From contig JAJEKV010000065.1 in NCBI GenBank assembly GCA_021234155.1, forward strand, positions 7,005,491 through 7,069,490: a DNA stretch of 64,000 bases. Direction: 5' to 3'. The position numbers were made by a program, and so were the translations under genes. Shown one piece after another: positions 1 through 11,790 of the stretch. This stretch comes from Isoetes taiwanensis. Lineage: Eukaryota; Streptophyta; Lycopodiopsida; Isoetales; Isoetaceae. Each line of letters begins with the position of its first letter. The stretch's first letter is position 1. Under the pieces are notes generated by a model that saw nothing but the letters and a program-made list of their open reading frames with translations, did no database searches and was not told the origin of the DNA.

Positions 1-779
1 TTCCATTAAACCATTGAATGCATCCATACAAAACATAGCAATAAACTGAAATTGTTCTAAATTTATTTGAATCAACTTTAAACAATGTCGACATGCTCTC
101 TGCCTTAATGCTCTCAACAGTAAAATCTTGGACTAAAGTTGGTTGTGTCCATAGCAGATGATCAAGGTTCTAGCATAAGTATGGTGAGAACTTCTCTAAG
201 AGCTTAGTAATGAGGCCCTTTTGGCCGAAACACTTGGAAAGATAAATTCCCTCAAAACAGCTGCGCAAATAGTTGCCCTCCCACAAGTCCATGACTAACA
301 ACCTCTTCAATGCCTTGACCTGGATCATGCATCTCTTTAAGTCAGCTAGCATGGATCCTTGGGTTGGCCTATTAGCATCCCGATTCAGAGGCCTGGGGGT
401 ACCTTTGAACCCCCCTTTCTCCACGGTCTCTACATGGAACTTGTACAGGAATCATACTATACAAAGAGCAAGAATACGATTCTGAAGGAAAACAATAGAA
501 TGCTTACTTGTGAGTGGATAAAGGCTATTCTCCTTAGCGAACTCTAACCCCACATCGTACTGAAGATTATTCAAGAGGAACAAAACATCATTTAGAGTGT
601 GCATGTTGCTGAGACTGGACTGACAGAACTCCCTCTGTTGCCGCATCTTCATCATCTTCTCCTATCTCCAAGCCCATTCCCAAAATCTATTGGTTTATAT
701 AGTTTCATAGTGAAAGTACCGTTGCATATAACCGTTCCTTACAATAGTACCGTTGCAACATCCGTTTGGAAAAAGACTA
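1..779. other. no gene recognised
   Basis: Only short overlapping open frames on both strands occur here, none with a recognisable domain or clear coding bias. Nothing supports a gene. The stretch runs into the minisatellite that starts near 780. Confidence 0.5.
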
Positions 780-2110
780 TGGAAATGTGGTTTATCTAGA
801 CACCTTGTAGTGGTTTCTCTGGACATGAAGTAGTGGTTTATGTAGACACAAACTAATGGTTTATCTGGACACCGTTGGAACATGCATTGATTTTAAGCAT
901 AATTGGTATAAATACAATAAGTAATATCATTATAAATACAACAAATACTTCCATGTATAAAGACATCCTAGTGGATATCTGGACACCAGGGCTAGTGGTT
1001 TCTCTGGACACCAGCTAGTGGTTTATTTGGACATTGTTGTAAGATGCATTGATTGTAAGTACCAGTGGTATAAATATATGGTATAAATGCTTCCATGTAT
1101 AAAGACATCCTAGTGGTTTATCTGGACACCAATTAGCGGTTTATCTGGACACCAAATAGTGGTTTATCTGGACATTGTTAGAACATGCATTGATTCTAAG
1201 TACCATTGGTTAAATACACCAAGATGTATAAAGAGTGGTTTATCTGGACATTGTTGGAAGATGCATTTATTCTATGTACCATTAATGGTATTAGTACTCC
1301 ATGTATGAAGGCATCCTAGTGATTTATCTGGACACCAACTAGCAGTTTATTTGGACATTGTTAGAGCATGCATTGATTCTAAGTACCATATGTATAAATA
1401 CAACAAATATTTATACCAATGGTATAAATACTTCTATGTATAAAGACACCATAGTGGTTTATCTGGACACCAAATAGAGGTTTATTTGGACATTGTTGGA
1501 ACATGCATTGATTCTAAGTACTATTGGTATAAATACACCAATGATATAAATACTTCCATGTATAAAGACACCGTAATGGTTTATCTGGACACCAATTGGT
1601 GGTTTATCTGGACATTGTTGGAACATGCATTGATTCTAAATACAATTGATATAAATACACCAAGTATTTATACCAATGGTATTAGCACTCCATGCATGAA
1701 GACATCCTAGTGGTTTATCTGGATACCAACTAGTGGTTTATCTGGACACCAAATAGTGGTTTATCTGGACATTGTTGGAACATGCATTGATTGTAAGTAC
1801 CATTGGTGTAAATACAATGGCATTAGTACTTCATGTATGAAGACACCTTAGTGGTTTATCTGGACAACAACTAGTGGTTTATCTAGACATTGTTGGAAGA
1901 TGCATTGATTCTAAGTATGATTGGTATAAATACACTAAGTACTTATACCAATAGTATAACTACTTCCATGTATAAAGACATCCTAGTGGTTTATTTGGAC
2001 ACCAACCAGTGGTTTATCTGGACACTAAATAGTGGTTTATCTGGACATTGTTGGAACATGCATTGATTCAAAGTACCATTGGTATAAATACAACAAGCAT
2101 TTATACCAAT
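780..2110. repeat. degenerate minisatellite built from two alternating modules
   Basis: Two modules alternate. One is an 18-21 bp motif close to GTGGTTTATCTGGACACC, often two or three times in a row. The other is a longer block that begins near ACATTGTTGGAACATGCATT, continues through TATAAATACA and ends with CCATGTATAAAGACATCC. The long block recurs about ten times, near 871, 1031, 1171, 1247, 1352, 1490, 1611, 1769, 1887 and 2044, so spacing varies from about 76 to 160 bp. The copies differ by many substitutions and small indels, which implies age. No open frame spans more than one or two units. No known satellite family was recognised. Confidence 0.85.
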
Positions 2111-2262
2111 GGCATTAGTACTCCATGTAGAACCATTGATATACTCCATGTAGAACCATTGGTAAACTCCAATGGTAGTACTCCATGTAGAACCATTGGT
2201 ATACTCCATGTAGAACCATTGGTATACTCCAATGGTAGTACTCCATGTAGAACCATTGGTAT
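2111..2262. repeat. short tandem repeat at the end of the minisatellite
   Basis: The motif ACTCCATGTAGAACCATTGG occurs five times with a spacing of about 22 or 37 bp. A shorter piece, ACTCCAATGGTAGT, is interspersed. The motif is related to CCATGTATGAAG in the preceding array, so this is probably a local re-amplification of part of the larger unit. Confidence 0.8.
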
Positions 2263-2541
2263 ATCGGTTTATCTGGCCCCTTTAACTAAGCGTGAGGGGT
2301 AAAATAAATCAAACCTACTTCTGACATATGCAGTGGCTGGTTTGATATCATCACTACCTATCTTGAATCTGCGTTACCATGCCAAAACATTTAAATAATA
2401 CGTCTGGAGATCTATGGTATAGTGGCAGAACTCTCGCTCACAGAGACAGCAGAGCAAGCTTTTCGAAGGTTTTCTTGTCCGAACTGCTAGAGTGGCCCAT
2501 CTTTCTCTCGAGTGTTACTCGTAATCCGATGGATCAGGGCC

Positions 2542-3650
2542 ATGCCGAAGTGCAAGCATTATGCCGAGTGCGCCAGCGCCCTCAACCACTGGCAGCGCCA
2601 AGCCCTGGAACGGGAAATTGTCCCCGAAGGTTATGTGGAGAGTTCGGGAGATCAACCCCCTTTCATTCGAGCTCCGACGATGAGTATAAGCCGACCTTTG
2701 CAAGTTTAGTTAGGCTGCTGTGGATACGGTCCTGAAGTCCATGCCAGAAGAACCACCAATTACAGTTTTGCATCCTCTGAATCTCCAAAAAGTCAAGAAG
2801 TCTGTGAGGCAGGAGAAGGAAAACCCGAGCTCAGGGATTCCTTTACTGCCAAAGGTCATGGCGGCCTTCTCTGACGATGATTCAAAAATTGACGAGAAGC
2901 ATTATCTGCTTGGATACTATTAGAATGTGAAGAAGACCAGGCATTGCTGTCTAGTTCCTGGTTGCGTTTGGGACACAATAAAGAGGAAGCGAATGGAGAT
3001 ACATCTGAATGTTGAGCACGTGATTGTAGTTGAGGTTGAGTGAGGTCCAACAGGAAGGAAAAATTAAGCGAACAGTGAAGCAAAAGCAGCGGCTAGGGAG
3101 AGATTTGTTTCAACACTAGCAGTGAAACACCCTCAATCCGGAGTATAAGTACAAGGTGAATTTGCAGCGGCATTTGAAATGCTGTAGAGCCAATGCAGTT
3201 GAAATTGCCAAGGCCCATCTTGAGTCGATTGGTAATGTGGGAGAATCAGAAGCAGAAGCGGCAATTGAGAGTTATACCAATGAATACATTGCCAAGAGGT
3301 TTGCCGAATGGGAAGCCAAGAAGGAAAGCAAGATCGAACTATATAAGCAGAACATTGCATGGGGTATGGACTGGAGAGTACTGCGGAGGAATTGTGGCTA
3401 GAAAATTTGGACACAGTGAATCGGATCTTAATAGAAACATCTTGAATTGTGGTAAGCGCATTTCTAAAAGCCAAGATACTGAAGTGCAAGGTGAAGATTT
3501 AGCAGATGAGGACACCCAGCCTGATTTTGCACGGGGCACCTGCGGAGGCAAAGGGGAAGACGAAATGGTCCGACCTCGCGATCTCTCCCATGCCAAACTC
3601 TTCAGATGTACACTACTATTGAGCATGCCTCCATTGAGGTTTTGGTGACG
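2542..3650 (+). pseudogene. decayed gene with C2H2 zinc finger and charged linker
   Basis: Several coding-like blocks lie in succession on the + strand in shifting frames. A block opens at the ATG at 2542 (MPKCKHYAECASALNHWQRQ). A second runs through 2720-2923 and ends in TAG. In the same frame after that stop, 2924-3019 encodes a classical C2H2 finger: CLVPGC, 12 residues, H, 4 residues, H. A third block near 3131-3400 is charged (KRFAEWEAKKESKIELYKQN), and a fourth near 3410-3610 is acidic. Stops and frame changes between blocks indicate a relic, although undetected introns could account for some of them. A GT-rich donor-like site (CTTACG/GTGAGT) lies near 3976. The peptidase-like end at 4388-4736 may belong to the same gene. 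Whether it was a host gene or a domesticated transposon gene is not known. Confidence 0.4.
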
Positions 3651-4387
3651 GTATCCCCTTCCAGGTCGAGGACTATGCTTTCTTTGCCCGCAGATTATTT
3701 CTTGGCATTTGAATTCTTGTAGAAGCTAGAGGATCTGTACAATCTTAATTGTTCTACGACGCAGTCGAAGAAGAGCTCGAGGAACATGGTTCTGTCCTAT
3801 AATTGCCAGTGGCCATTTCATATCAAAAGCCGTCTCTGGGCTTCGGGTTCGTCCAAGATGCGAGAGCTTGTCGTCGAATAATCTCAAGCCCTTTGCTTCG
3901 AACGCCCAGGCACGGACAATCCCAAAAGGATACACGATTCATGGATAGGCGAGGAACAAGTGGGCTCTTACTTACGGTGAGTGTCTTGAGTCCTGACTTT
4001 CGTTGCCCTATTGGTTATGCAAGGGTTGACTGACGCATTCATTACTGCAATCCCAACGTTCTTTCATGTACCATCCCCTTGGAAAGGAGGGAGGAATACC
4101 AATGGATCCATGGCGATTTGCTCGGATTTTACTTGCAAAAGGTTTAACATCTGTGGCAGAAATTGCTCCCCCCTCGCCCAGGCTGCCTATCAAGAGAGGG
4201 TAAAAGTTGTGCATACATCAAGAGATGCCATGGAGAAGATTTTGTTCTACTAGATGCCTGTGTATCATGAGTGAGAGAGTTGTTTAGGAAATTCAAATAT
4301 TGTCCAGAACCCCCTTTCTGACACACATTCATGCAGGTCCCACTAGAGTTTATTTCTATCCTATTTCCATCGCGACATTTGCGAGGC

Positions 4388-4736
4388 CCTTGGAACGCCG
4401 ACCCCATCTCTACTGCACTTCGACTGTATACGAGGATATCATTACACTGCTGAGCCGTCTGCCAGAGGGTTAATAATTGAATTATGCATGTTGTTTGTCA
4501 ACTGAGTTACAGTCACCTTGTTGGGTCCTTTCTTTCACAGATTATTGAAGAAAATACATCAGGCCTGGGGCGAAAACATTCCGGAATGCTATGACTGTCC
4601 AGTTATCATAATGGACTGCCCAGAGCAGGATAATGGGTCAGACTGTGGTATTTACACAATCCTTTATGCCAAGTGGTTCATCCGTGACTATATTATGAAG
4701 AATGGAGATGAAGCATACCCTTGGGTAAAGGTTTGA
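4388..4736 (+). pseudogene. C48 (Ulp1/SENP-like) cysteine peptidase C-terminal part
   Basis: Peptidase family C48 removes SUMO-like tags, and related domains also occur in plant transposon proteins. At 4388-4495 one frame reads SLLHFDCIRGYHY, like the family's hydrophobic-H-x-DS segment. A likely 3' splice site (TTCTTTCACAG) lies near 4541. From there to 4734 the frame continues LLKKIHQAWGENIPECYDCP and then PEQDNGSDCGIYTILYAKWF. The last segment carries the conserved Q, N-G-S-D-C-G signature with the catalytic Cys. The catalytic His-Asp part is incomplete, and the reading is broken by a probable intron and by frame changes, so this is probably non-functional. It lies about 740 bp downstream of the zinc-finger blocks on the same strand and could be the end of the same protein. 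Confidence 0.6.
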
Positions 4737-4996
4737 GACGTCTGCATTCCTTTCCTGCACTCTGGACCCCTGTGTTTTTTAATACAACTAGAGCGGTTGC
4801 CTGCATATCACCAAAAAATGGTTTAGCCATGTCACTGTTACTAAGGTGCTACTATCAGTTTCGCTGATTGCCTCTTCTTTGTTGATGATGTGGGCTCCTA
4901 GTGTTTGTGTAAGGTTGCATTGAGTCAATGAACTTACTTAGATGGTGTTGAGAAAGCTTGTGTACCCTGGGCTGGAGGAGTGCCTGATTGATTGCG

Positions 4997-5368
4997 TCAA
5001 GTGGTATTCCTTTGCTTGCATAAAGTATGAGTTGTTTGTGAGGATGCATAGCTTGCACACATTGTCAGCATCTCTCTTTTTATGCTTTCACCTAATTGCA
5101 AATTGGTAGTGTACATGGTTGTTCCTCTCCATAGCTTTGTTACACCCATTCCTGTGGTTGTTGTAGGTAACACTGTTTTTTCATTGTTGATGAAGTACTG
5201 TATTATGCATTTCACAAGGCAGGTCTTTCCGGATCTTGATGTGCTTGACATGATATGGAACCTGTGCGCTTCTCTTGTTATTGCTTCGTAGATATGTGCT
5301 TGTTCGTTTGATAATGTGGCATTTAATGGTGGATTGACTGAAATGTTTGGTTGTTCTGTTTGTGGCAC
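4997..5368 (-). pseudogene. PIF1-like helicase N-terminal fragment
   Basis: The minus-strand frame reads LSNEQAHIYEAITREA, then SRSGKTCLV, then TVLPTTTTGMGVTKLWRGTT. This matches the start of the PIF1/Helitron helicase domain: an LNxEQ entry motif, a Walker A loop ending GKT, and motif Ia with TTTTG followed by a L..G.T segment. The first glycines of Walker A are replaced (SSTSRSGKT), which argues against activity. The fragment stops after about 120 residues, where the full helicase core would need several hundred. It may be a remnant of a Helitron RepHel protein or of a nuclear PIF1 copy. No Rep domain or Helitron termini were found close by. Confidence 0.55.
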
Positions 5369-8194
5369 TTGGTCTGTGTATTCTTGTTGTTCATCTATGT
5401 TTGGATGTTGCAGTTCTTTGTCGTTGTCAGGGTGCTGATGTTCTTATTCGATGTTTTGTAAGTCATGATATTTGTTGTTGAGTTACGGGATGTTTTAGAG
5501 TATCACATCTATAGTACGCTCCATATTCACCTGACTTCTCAGAGTTGGCATTCTAAGTTGTATGCATCATTGTTTGGAGAGAGGAGTTCGGTTTTTTCTC
5601 TGAATGTGATTTTGTCAAGCAATATATTGTAACAGAATTCTTCAATATGGTATATAGGATGCATGGTAGCCAGTGAAACATACTGGTTGGTTTGTTGGAA
5701 TGATCTTGTGGCTCATTACAATTGGTGCTATTTCTTGTCTTTCAATTAGTTAGACAATTAGTATTCACAAGTTTAAAAAAGGGCATATTGTTTAAAAAGG
5801 CCAGATTCATCTGATATCAAGTTTTCAACCTTGTCGAGGAGGCCATTACATGATAATGTAGATATGGATATTGACTGATATAATGCATATCATTATGTTG
5901 TTACAAATTTTTTGTCTTTTAATTTCAATTAAAGCTGGTACAATCCCTTCTGTCAAGTAGGGTTGTGTAGGGATGTGAAATTACATTGAGATCCGTTTCT
6001 ATCAAATATTGGTCAGTTGTTTAGGATGGTCTAGAAAATAGCAATGTTAAACGAACCAAGGTGGAAAGGAATTGTCATTCCAATTATTTGTGAATCATAA
6101 TCATGGTCTATTTTAGGTTTGCCTTTTTAACTACGTGCACCATGGTATCCACAACCCCAATGAGTACATAGTGAAATCCACAACCTCAATGAGTAACAAT
6201 CAGTGGCATCCTTACCTGGAAAATGGCCAGATGGAGAGCCTCTGCTGCTCAGATCTGGGCCAGCAATGGCTCATTGAAATCTTCTAGATTTGTTCTTTCT
6301 AATGACTTCAAAACCGCTCACTTTAATGTCCTGTACAAAAAGTTCTTAGGCCTAAAATGACCCCCTTTTGCCCCCTAATGGTACAATTAGGTCTCCTAGC
6401 AATGGTTCTTTGCCTTAACAAGGCCAGAGTAAGACATATTAGTCAAATTAAAGGTCTAACTAAGCACTTTGCAATGATCTTCCATTTACGAAATGCCTCC
6501 CTTGAAATTTTTTTTTTTAATTAAATATACAAATAGCAAAACTAAAAGATCCTGGCCATTCAAACCAAAAGTTCAAAAAGAAAGCTCAAATGGGAAGATC
6601 TTGTCCATTAAATTGCGCCATAAAGCAATGCGGTCTTAGAGCCCCTGTTCCACTACTGGCCACCCCCCCTTTACAATGCAAATGAATGGCAACAATTTAC
6701 AAGAGAAGCAAGCAACCAACATAGAAGTCCTTTTAAGTCTTCTTAGTATGCAATCTATAGGGATGTCTTACCTCTTGTTTCAAGATTCAAAAAAGTGGGG
6801 ATCTAACCTAACGAAACGTTATAATGTAATAAAAAAAGACAAATTATCAAGGGGATAAATTCATGGAATCGTTTTATTCCAGTGTCGAGTGGACCTATAA
6901 ACAGAATGCAAAACATAAAAAAGAAAAGAACATTTCTACAAAAGTGTAAGTATGTGCAAAAGCATCCACACAATCCAAGATAGAAGGTAAAATCTAAATT
7001 AATAGATCAAGTTTCTTTATGGCAAGAAAAGCCATTTTCTAATCACAACTAGTGCGCAATCAATGCCATGGTCTATCTTATTGAAAATCATCATATCACC
7101 ATGAACACTCAAGGCTCATCACAATTGGTCAGTTTGAGCTTATAGTGCTATTTCTTGTCTTTGAATTAGCTAGACAAAATAACGCTTGTTCCATCCATCT
7201 CTAATTGCCTACATGCCAATTCAAAGTAATATTTTCAAAGTATGGTTATAAATGGTTTCAAATAGAACAATGGGTGTAGTGAACCAACTTGTGTTAAAGC
7301 TTTGCATAAATAAAACAACACAAATTCACTAGCATTTCAAAGATACATACAACTGAATGTTATGATATTCTAAGAACATCACAATCGCTTAGTTGAGTAT
7401 TGCTTTGTTATTATCCAGCAAGAATGAAACATGTTCAAATATATCACAATATATTATTGAACTAATCAGTGATTTCCACCCATCAACATGCAAACATTTG
7501 AGATTAATCCATAAAGGTAGTTGAACATAATAGCAAGATGTGTACACATAAATTCAAATTGCAAGAAACAACATTTTCGATGACAAAAAGATATACAATA
7601 GCTTATGTGCAAGTTGGATATGCCTTTTGTCTTCGAAATCAGACAGATTGTGTGAGAATTAATAAATAAGTCCACAATTCTGCCATTGCCATTGGTTTTG
7701 AAATACCGCAGAATAATCTAACATGTGCTGCAACACTGGTAAGGGAACACGCCCCTTTACTAAATATTACCTTTACTAAATATTATACTGTAAATAGATG
7801 TAACTTGAGGTCATATTTCAATGGGATTATGTCATCATATAGAGGAGATTATGTGGTGATAAGTGTTTGGCAGAAATGGTGAACTATATCATTTCCCAAA
7901 ACAACTATACTTGTAGCCTATTATAGTTGCAGTTTTCTGTTACAGTTGCAGATCAGTTATGCTGCATGCACTTAGATGGGCTATTTGAAGAAGATCAAGG
8001 CACATCTTTCTGGACCAGAGTCCTTGAGATTACTAGGTAAACTCTTTGTCCCTACTCTTTCCTGATCATATCACACCATCATGGCTACTCAACAAGATCT
8101 AGCAACATAACACAGGTGGATGCTAGAATGTCTTTAGTTAGAAATAACAAATTTGCAGACTGGATTATGCAAAAATTTGCAAATACACACTGAG
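5369..8194. other. AT-rich region without recognised genes
   Basis: No coding stretch with a recognisable domain was found on either strand. The main structure is a direct repeat: a block containing GCTATTTCTTGTCTTT and TAGACAA occurs at about 5711-5763 and again at 7111-7178. The second copy has a 16-bp insertion after CACAATTGGT. A T-rich run lies near 6507-6519. The stretch ends at the ATTG that flanks the first small LTR element. Confidence 0.5.
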
Positions 8195-8198
8195 ATTG

Positions 8199-8346
8199 TG
8201 TAACGTTCCTAACCAACATGCCCTTAGCCAACTGGGCAAAATCGTCTAGACATTTATGATGAGTAGTCGCTTCTACCCATTTATGCCGGTGTCTCGGGAA
8301 TGTGACACTAAGATATACTCGAAAGGTCTCCCATGGGTCCATTACA
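8199..8346 (-). repeat. LTR of miniature element A (left)
   Basis: This 148-bp direct repeat of 8474-8618 begins TGTAACGTTCC. It ends ATTACA rather than GTTACA because of one substitution. On the minus strand it contains GCCCAGTTGGCTAAGGGC, which resembles the D-arm (box A) region of a tRNA. That likeness is by eye only. Confidence 0.85.
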
Positions 8347-8459
8347 ATCTCTCCCACTAGACTATGCTCATCCTCGAGCATCATAAACCAAGTCAAGACC
8401 TACCGTCCAAAGGTATTCCAGGTCATACTTGCCCCCATGGAGACTCGAACTCGAGCCCT

Positions 8460-8471
8460 GCTCTAATACCA
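8460..8471 (-). promoter_or_regulatory. primer-binding site of miniature element A
   Basis: The reverse complement is TGGTATTAGAGC, which differs from the initiator tRNA-Met primer site TGGTATCAGAGC at one position. It lies two bases inside the right LTR, the usual place when the element is read on the minus strand. Confidence 0.8.
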
Positions 8472-8473
8472 AA

Positions 8474-8618
8474 TGTAACGTTCCTAACCGGCATGCCCTT
8501 AGCCAAGTGGGCAAAACCATTTAGACGTTTATGAGTAGTCTCTTCCATCCATTTATGCCGGTGTCTCGGGAACGTGACACCAAGATCTACTCGAGCGGTC
8601 TCCCATGGGTCCGTTACA
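8474..8618 (-). repeat. LTR of miniature element A (right)
   Basis: This 145-bp LTR begins TGTAACG and ends CGTTACA, giving a perfect 7-bp terminal inverted repeat. Only three bases (ATA, 8619-8621) separate it from the first LTR of copy B. Confidence 0.85.
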
Positions 8619-8621
8619 ATA

Positions 8622-8645
8622 TGTAACGTTCCTAACCGACATGCC
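8622..8645 (-). mobile_element. first 24 bp of miniature element B, cut by gypsy-1
   Basis: The sequence starts TGTAACGTTCCTAACCGACA and stops after ATGCC, exactly where gypsy-1 begins. The missing remainder of this LTR resumes 37 kb away at 45795 after a second ATGCC. The join gives a full-length LTR of about 147 bp, so the break was made by the gypsy-1 insertion. Confidence 0.85.
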
Positions 8646-10938
8646 TGCTGCTATGCTATGGCAGCATAGAAGAGCAAGACACATTGTGATTTACTCATGC
8701 TTACACATTGATTTGAGCACAGATACACAAGCACAATTCATTTGAAAAGAACACATCTTTGCACATTATGAAGTGGACACTTGAAGACCAAGGTGAAGAC
8801 ATTCATGTAAACACAAGCATGGTAGGGAAGGTGATTCAAGCAAGACAACTTTGAAGATTGGAAGACCCCTTGAAGTGTTCTTGATATGTGATATTTCCAT
8901 TGAGTTCTTGGCATAACTATCTCCTATGATCCCCATCTCAAGCCTTCCATCTCCTTTTCCATAAACATACCCATATGACCTCAAATCCCATGCCTAGCTT
9001 TCATTTCCTAAAGCAAATTGGCTTAGGAGATTTTTTCTAGTAAAAACTCCTCTCTCATATATCATTCATACCTCACACACCCACCACACCATCACCATGC
9101 TTGTAAAAGCAAAACATTTCACTTGATTTGGCCACATCCATGGTCTATGGTCGAATTCTCTCACTAGAAGTCAACATGGAGAGGAAAAGTGCAAAATTCC
9201 TAAGGGGAGCAACAAAAGTCAAAGATTTGCCCAAAGTATGCAATTTATATGCATTAACATCAAATTGACCCATGTCATCACTTGAAAATGGCCAAGTCAT
9301 CATACACATCATCCATTGCCATGTCACACTGCACACATGTCACCCCCATTGAAAATTCCATTTTTTTCAAGATTTTTCAAAACAAGTTGTGTAAAATCAT
9401 TAAGGTGACATGTTGCCTTGACACATCATCGCCAACACTTTCACATCATCACCCACATATCACATTCATCACCTCCACCTCATCATATGTTTTGACTAGA
9501 AAAAATATACCTTGCCAACTTGTTTGACACCTCATCACCCCTCTTTGCCATGTCATCATCATCTTGCCAACTCACCTTGCCCACTTGCCACCTCACCATT
9601 TCCATACCCCTTTTTGAGTCAAAAATCAAAAATCTAGTTTTGCAAAAAAGATTCCACGATGGTATAAAGCATCAAAAAAGATTCTTTTTGCAAAAAAAGA
9701 ATTTTAAAAAATGGGCTCATATAGACCTTCATATTGGGTTTCTTGGGAAACATGCCTGATCTCTTCAAACAAAATTTTTTCCTATCTACCCTCCCCAAAA
9801 AAAAGCCCAAATTCTCCCAACCAATCACCCCACACCGGGTAGCACACCCAAAGTGTGGGGCGGTTACGGACCGAATCCCACGTGGGCATGGCATGTCGAT
9901 ATCTTAATAATGCTGACTGGATCTGTCTTTAAAAAGCCAAGGCTTACTTTTTGAATATTTCTGTGGGGATATCTCGAGCTTATTTTTCAAGAACCCTAGA
10001 TCACAATCATGCCAAGATCCGGCAAATCAACATGAACCAACAGCTTAATCATGATCTAGAACCTCCGGATTTGCCTACATTGCAACAAGAACTCATTAAG
10101 CCCAACTAAAAGACAAAGATCCGCCCCGGTTTGCCAAAGAATAGGCCTAAGAGGATTTGAAAAAGGGAAGAACGCTCAGAGTTTTTTTCGATGGCTTTGA
10201 GGCGAAAGACTGATCGAGGATCTTTGAGGAAAGACCGTTTTCGATGGTTAAAGCTTGAATTTGCCTTCCACATGCCAGATTATGCATGAATTTACGATAT
10301 TTTTCGAATGAATTACGACTTAATATTTGATTTAATCCTGTGCCCAAGATGTAGAGCTTGGGATTATCCTTATTTGCTGTGTGATTCTTAAGTGAATGAA
10401 AATCCGATCCTTGGGAAAATATTCGTGAATGATTTCTTTTGACATTGTGTTTTGCATCATGAAAAACGTGACAATTGTTCTCTGCACTTAGGCACGGGAA
10501 ATATTGCAAAAATAGTTGCACATAGACATATGCAAAATAGATGGTTGAAGATCAAAACACTCGCATATCCTACTGATAGAGATCTCTATTTTGCATAATT
10601 AGGCCAGGATTTTGCTCATTTTAGTCTTTGATTGTATTTTCATAGGGTAACTTGCATCCTTTCATTTGCAAAGCATAGATAGCATTGGGATTTATTCAAA
10701 AGACAAAAAAATGAGCTCTCAAACATCAATTAGCCCAAGTTTAGTCTGTTGTTCATAGCCTGTGATACTCTGTCCGAGCTAAACCTAAGTTTCCAGGATA
10801 ATCTGCATCTTTCTTTTCAAAAAAAGTACTTGATCATTGTGTGCAGGCATATTAGGAAAAGATCCAAGCATTAAATCACAAAAAAGAGCTGCTTTTTGGA
10901 GTTACAGAAATTCACTCTCTGCCAGGAATATTGACCAA
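8646..10938 (+). repeat. 5' LTR of gypsy-1, first part
   Basis: This part runs co-linear with 43236-45489 of the 3' LTR with small indels. Matching landmarks include TATGGCAGCATAGAAGAGCA near the start and CCACGTGGGCATGGCA in the middle. It breaks off after GAATATTGACCAA, where the T-rich edge of insert 1 begins. Short frames within it are shadows, because the same frames are broken differently in the 3' copy. Confidence 0.88.
10926..10938. repeat. left copy of the 13-bp target duplication of insert 1
   Basis: GAATATTGACCAA here is identical to 17449-17461. The uninterrupted 3' LTR has a single related site (GGATATTGACCAAA) near 45474. A 13-bp duplication is longer than the 4-6 bp made by LTR elements and suits target-primed LINE or SINE insertion. 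Confidence 0.8.
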
Positions 10939-11439
10939 TTTTTTATTTTTATTTTTTTATTTTTTTTTTGAAGGACGACAATCTATTATCAAAGAATATC
11001 AAGATACATACAAGGGACCTGTGATATGGCACAAGGGGCCTAAAATTAAACTATTATATTTCACCAATGTCAGATCATCTAAAAACCATAATATATGTGG
11101 TTTTTTATGCATGATTTTATTTGATAGAGGAAAACCACATATCATAGTGGTTAATTTGGATCAATAGTGGTTATGAACGTTGGTTTTAAATATGATAGTG
11201 GTTTATTAAAACTAGTTATGGTTTATGAGATTGTTTCATGCATACTATAATAGTTCATTAAAACTATTATTGGTTTGATAAAACAACTCTATGATTAATG
11301 ATATGGTCCATAAGCTAGTTTGCTTTTGCGCAATATCGCTCAATACATTGAATTGCATTGTATTTAATTAAAAAGTCATGATATCAATCTTGGTATCCAA
11401 TCCACTGTTTTGGAATACATCTTGGTGCCCAACTTGGCG

Positions 11440-11790
11440 CCTGCAATGGTGGAAGGGCCACACTGTCCTGTGCCCAAACTAGGTTCTCAAAATAGGTGAC
11501 TAGCCATGGCAGAGCCACACAGTCCTGGTACCTAACAGTGATGTCTTAGCAGCAGCAGAGCCGCACTGTGCTAGGATTTTTGAACTTTAAGTCAAATATG
11601 GGTGATGTAAAAACTCAGATGACTAGGATGGTAATGTCATCAATTTGGTGATGTGGCATGATGATGTGGAGGTCTCCCCAGTGGCAGCAAAGCTGCACGA
11701 TCCTGGGACTATGTCAAATGCCGAATGGTACTTTGCTAGTGTTCCAGTGGCGGTAGAATTGCATTGGCCTGGTATTAGTGACTCAATTAC
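11440..11790. repeat. degenerate periodic repeat containing GCAGAGCCACAC
   Basis: A motif resembling GTGGCAGAGCCACACTGTCCTGG recurs in diverged form near 11450, 11506, 11551, 11678 and 11748. The copies are spaced about 45-130 bp apart. No domain was recognised in overlapping short frames. Confidence 0.4.

Larger units (their letters stand above)
8199..8618 (-). mobile_element. complete SMART/TRIM-type miniature LTR element (copy A)
   Basis: Two direct repeats of 148 and 145 bp (8199-8346 and 8474-8618) begin TGTAACG and end in TTACA, as LTRs do. The space between them is only 127 bp. Read on the minus strand, the internal part begins two bases after the LTR with TGGTATTAGAGC, the complement of the plant initiator tRNA-Met 3' end (primer-binding site, 8460-8471). 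It ends in the purine tract GTGGGAGAG (about 8348-8357) next to the other LTR. It has no coding capacity, so any movement depended on enzymes supplied by other elements. ATTG at 8195-8198 precedes it, and the same four bases follow copy B at 46191-46194. The total of 420 bp places it among the smallest LTR retrotransposons, a class described in plants as SMARTs or TRIMs. Confidence 0.85.

Noticed and set aside
780-2262. possible CRISPR-like array
   Set aside because: The repeats are diverged, the spacing is irregular and the context is a plant nuclear genome. It is a minisatellite.
2379-2735. 118-codon frame overlapping the start of the zinc-finger relic
   Set aside because: It is in a different frame from the more coding-like block that starts at 2542 and shows no domain, so it is treated as a shadow.
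8199-8618. interpretation as a tRNA gene cluster
   Set aside because: The box A-like and box B-like strings are far apart, and LTR features (TG...CA ends, primer site, purine tract) explain the unit better.
10147-10521. 124-codon minus-strand frame, with a partial match at 44885-45073
   Set aside because: It is inside the gypsy-1 LTR. The matching frame in the other LTR is broken, so it is not conserved as protein.
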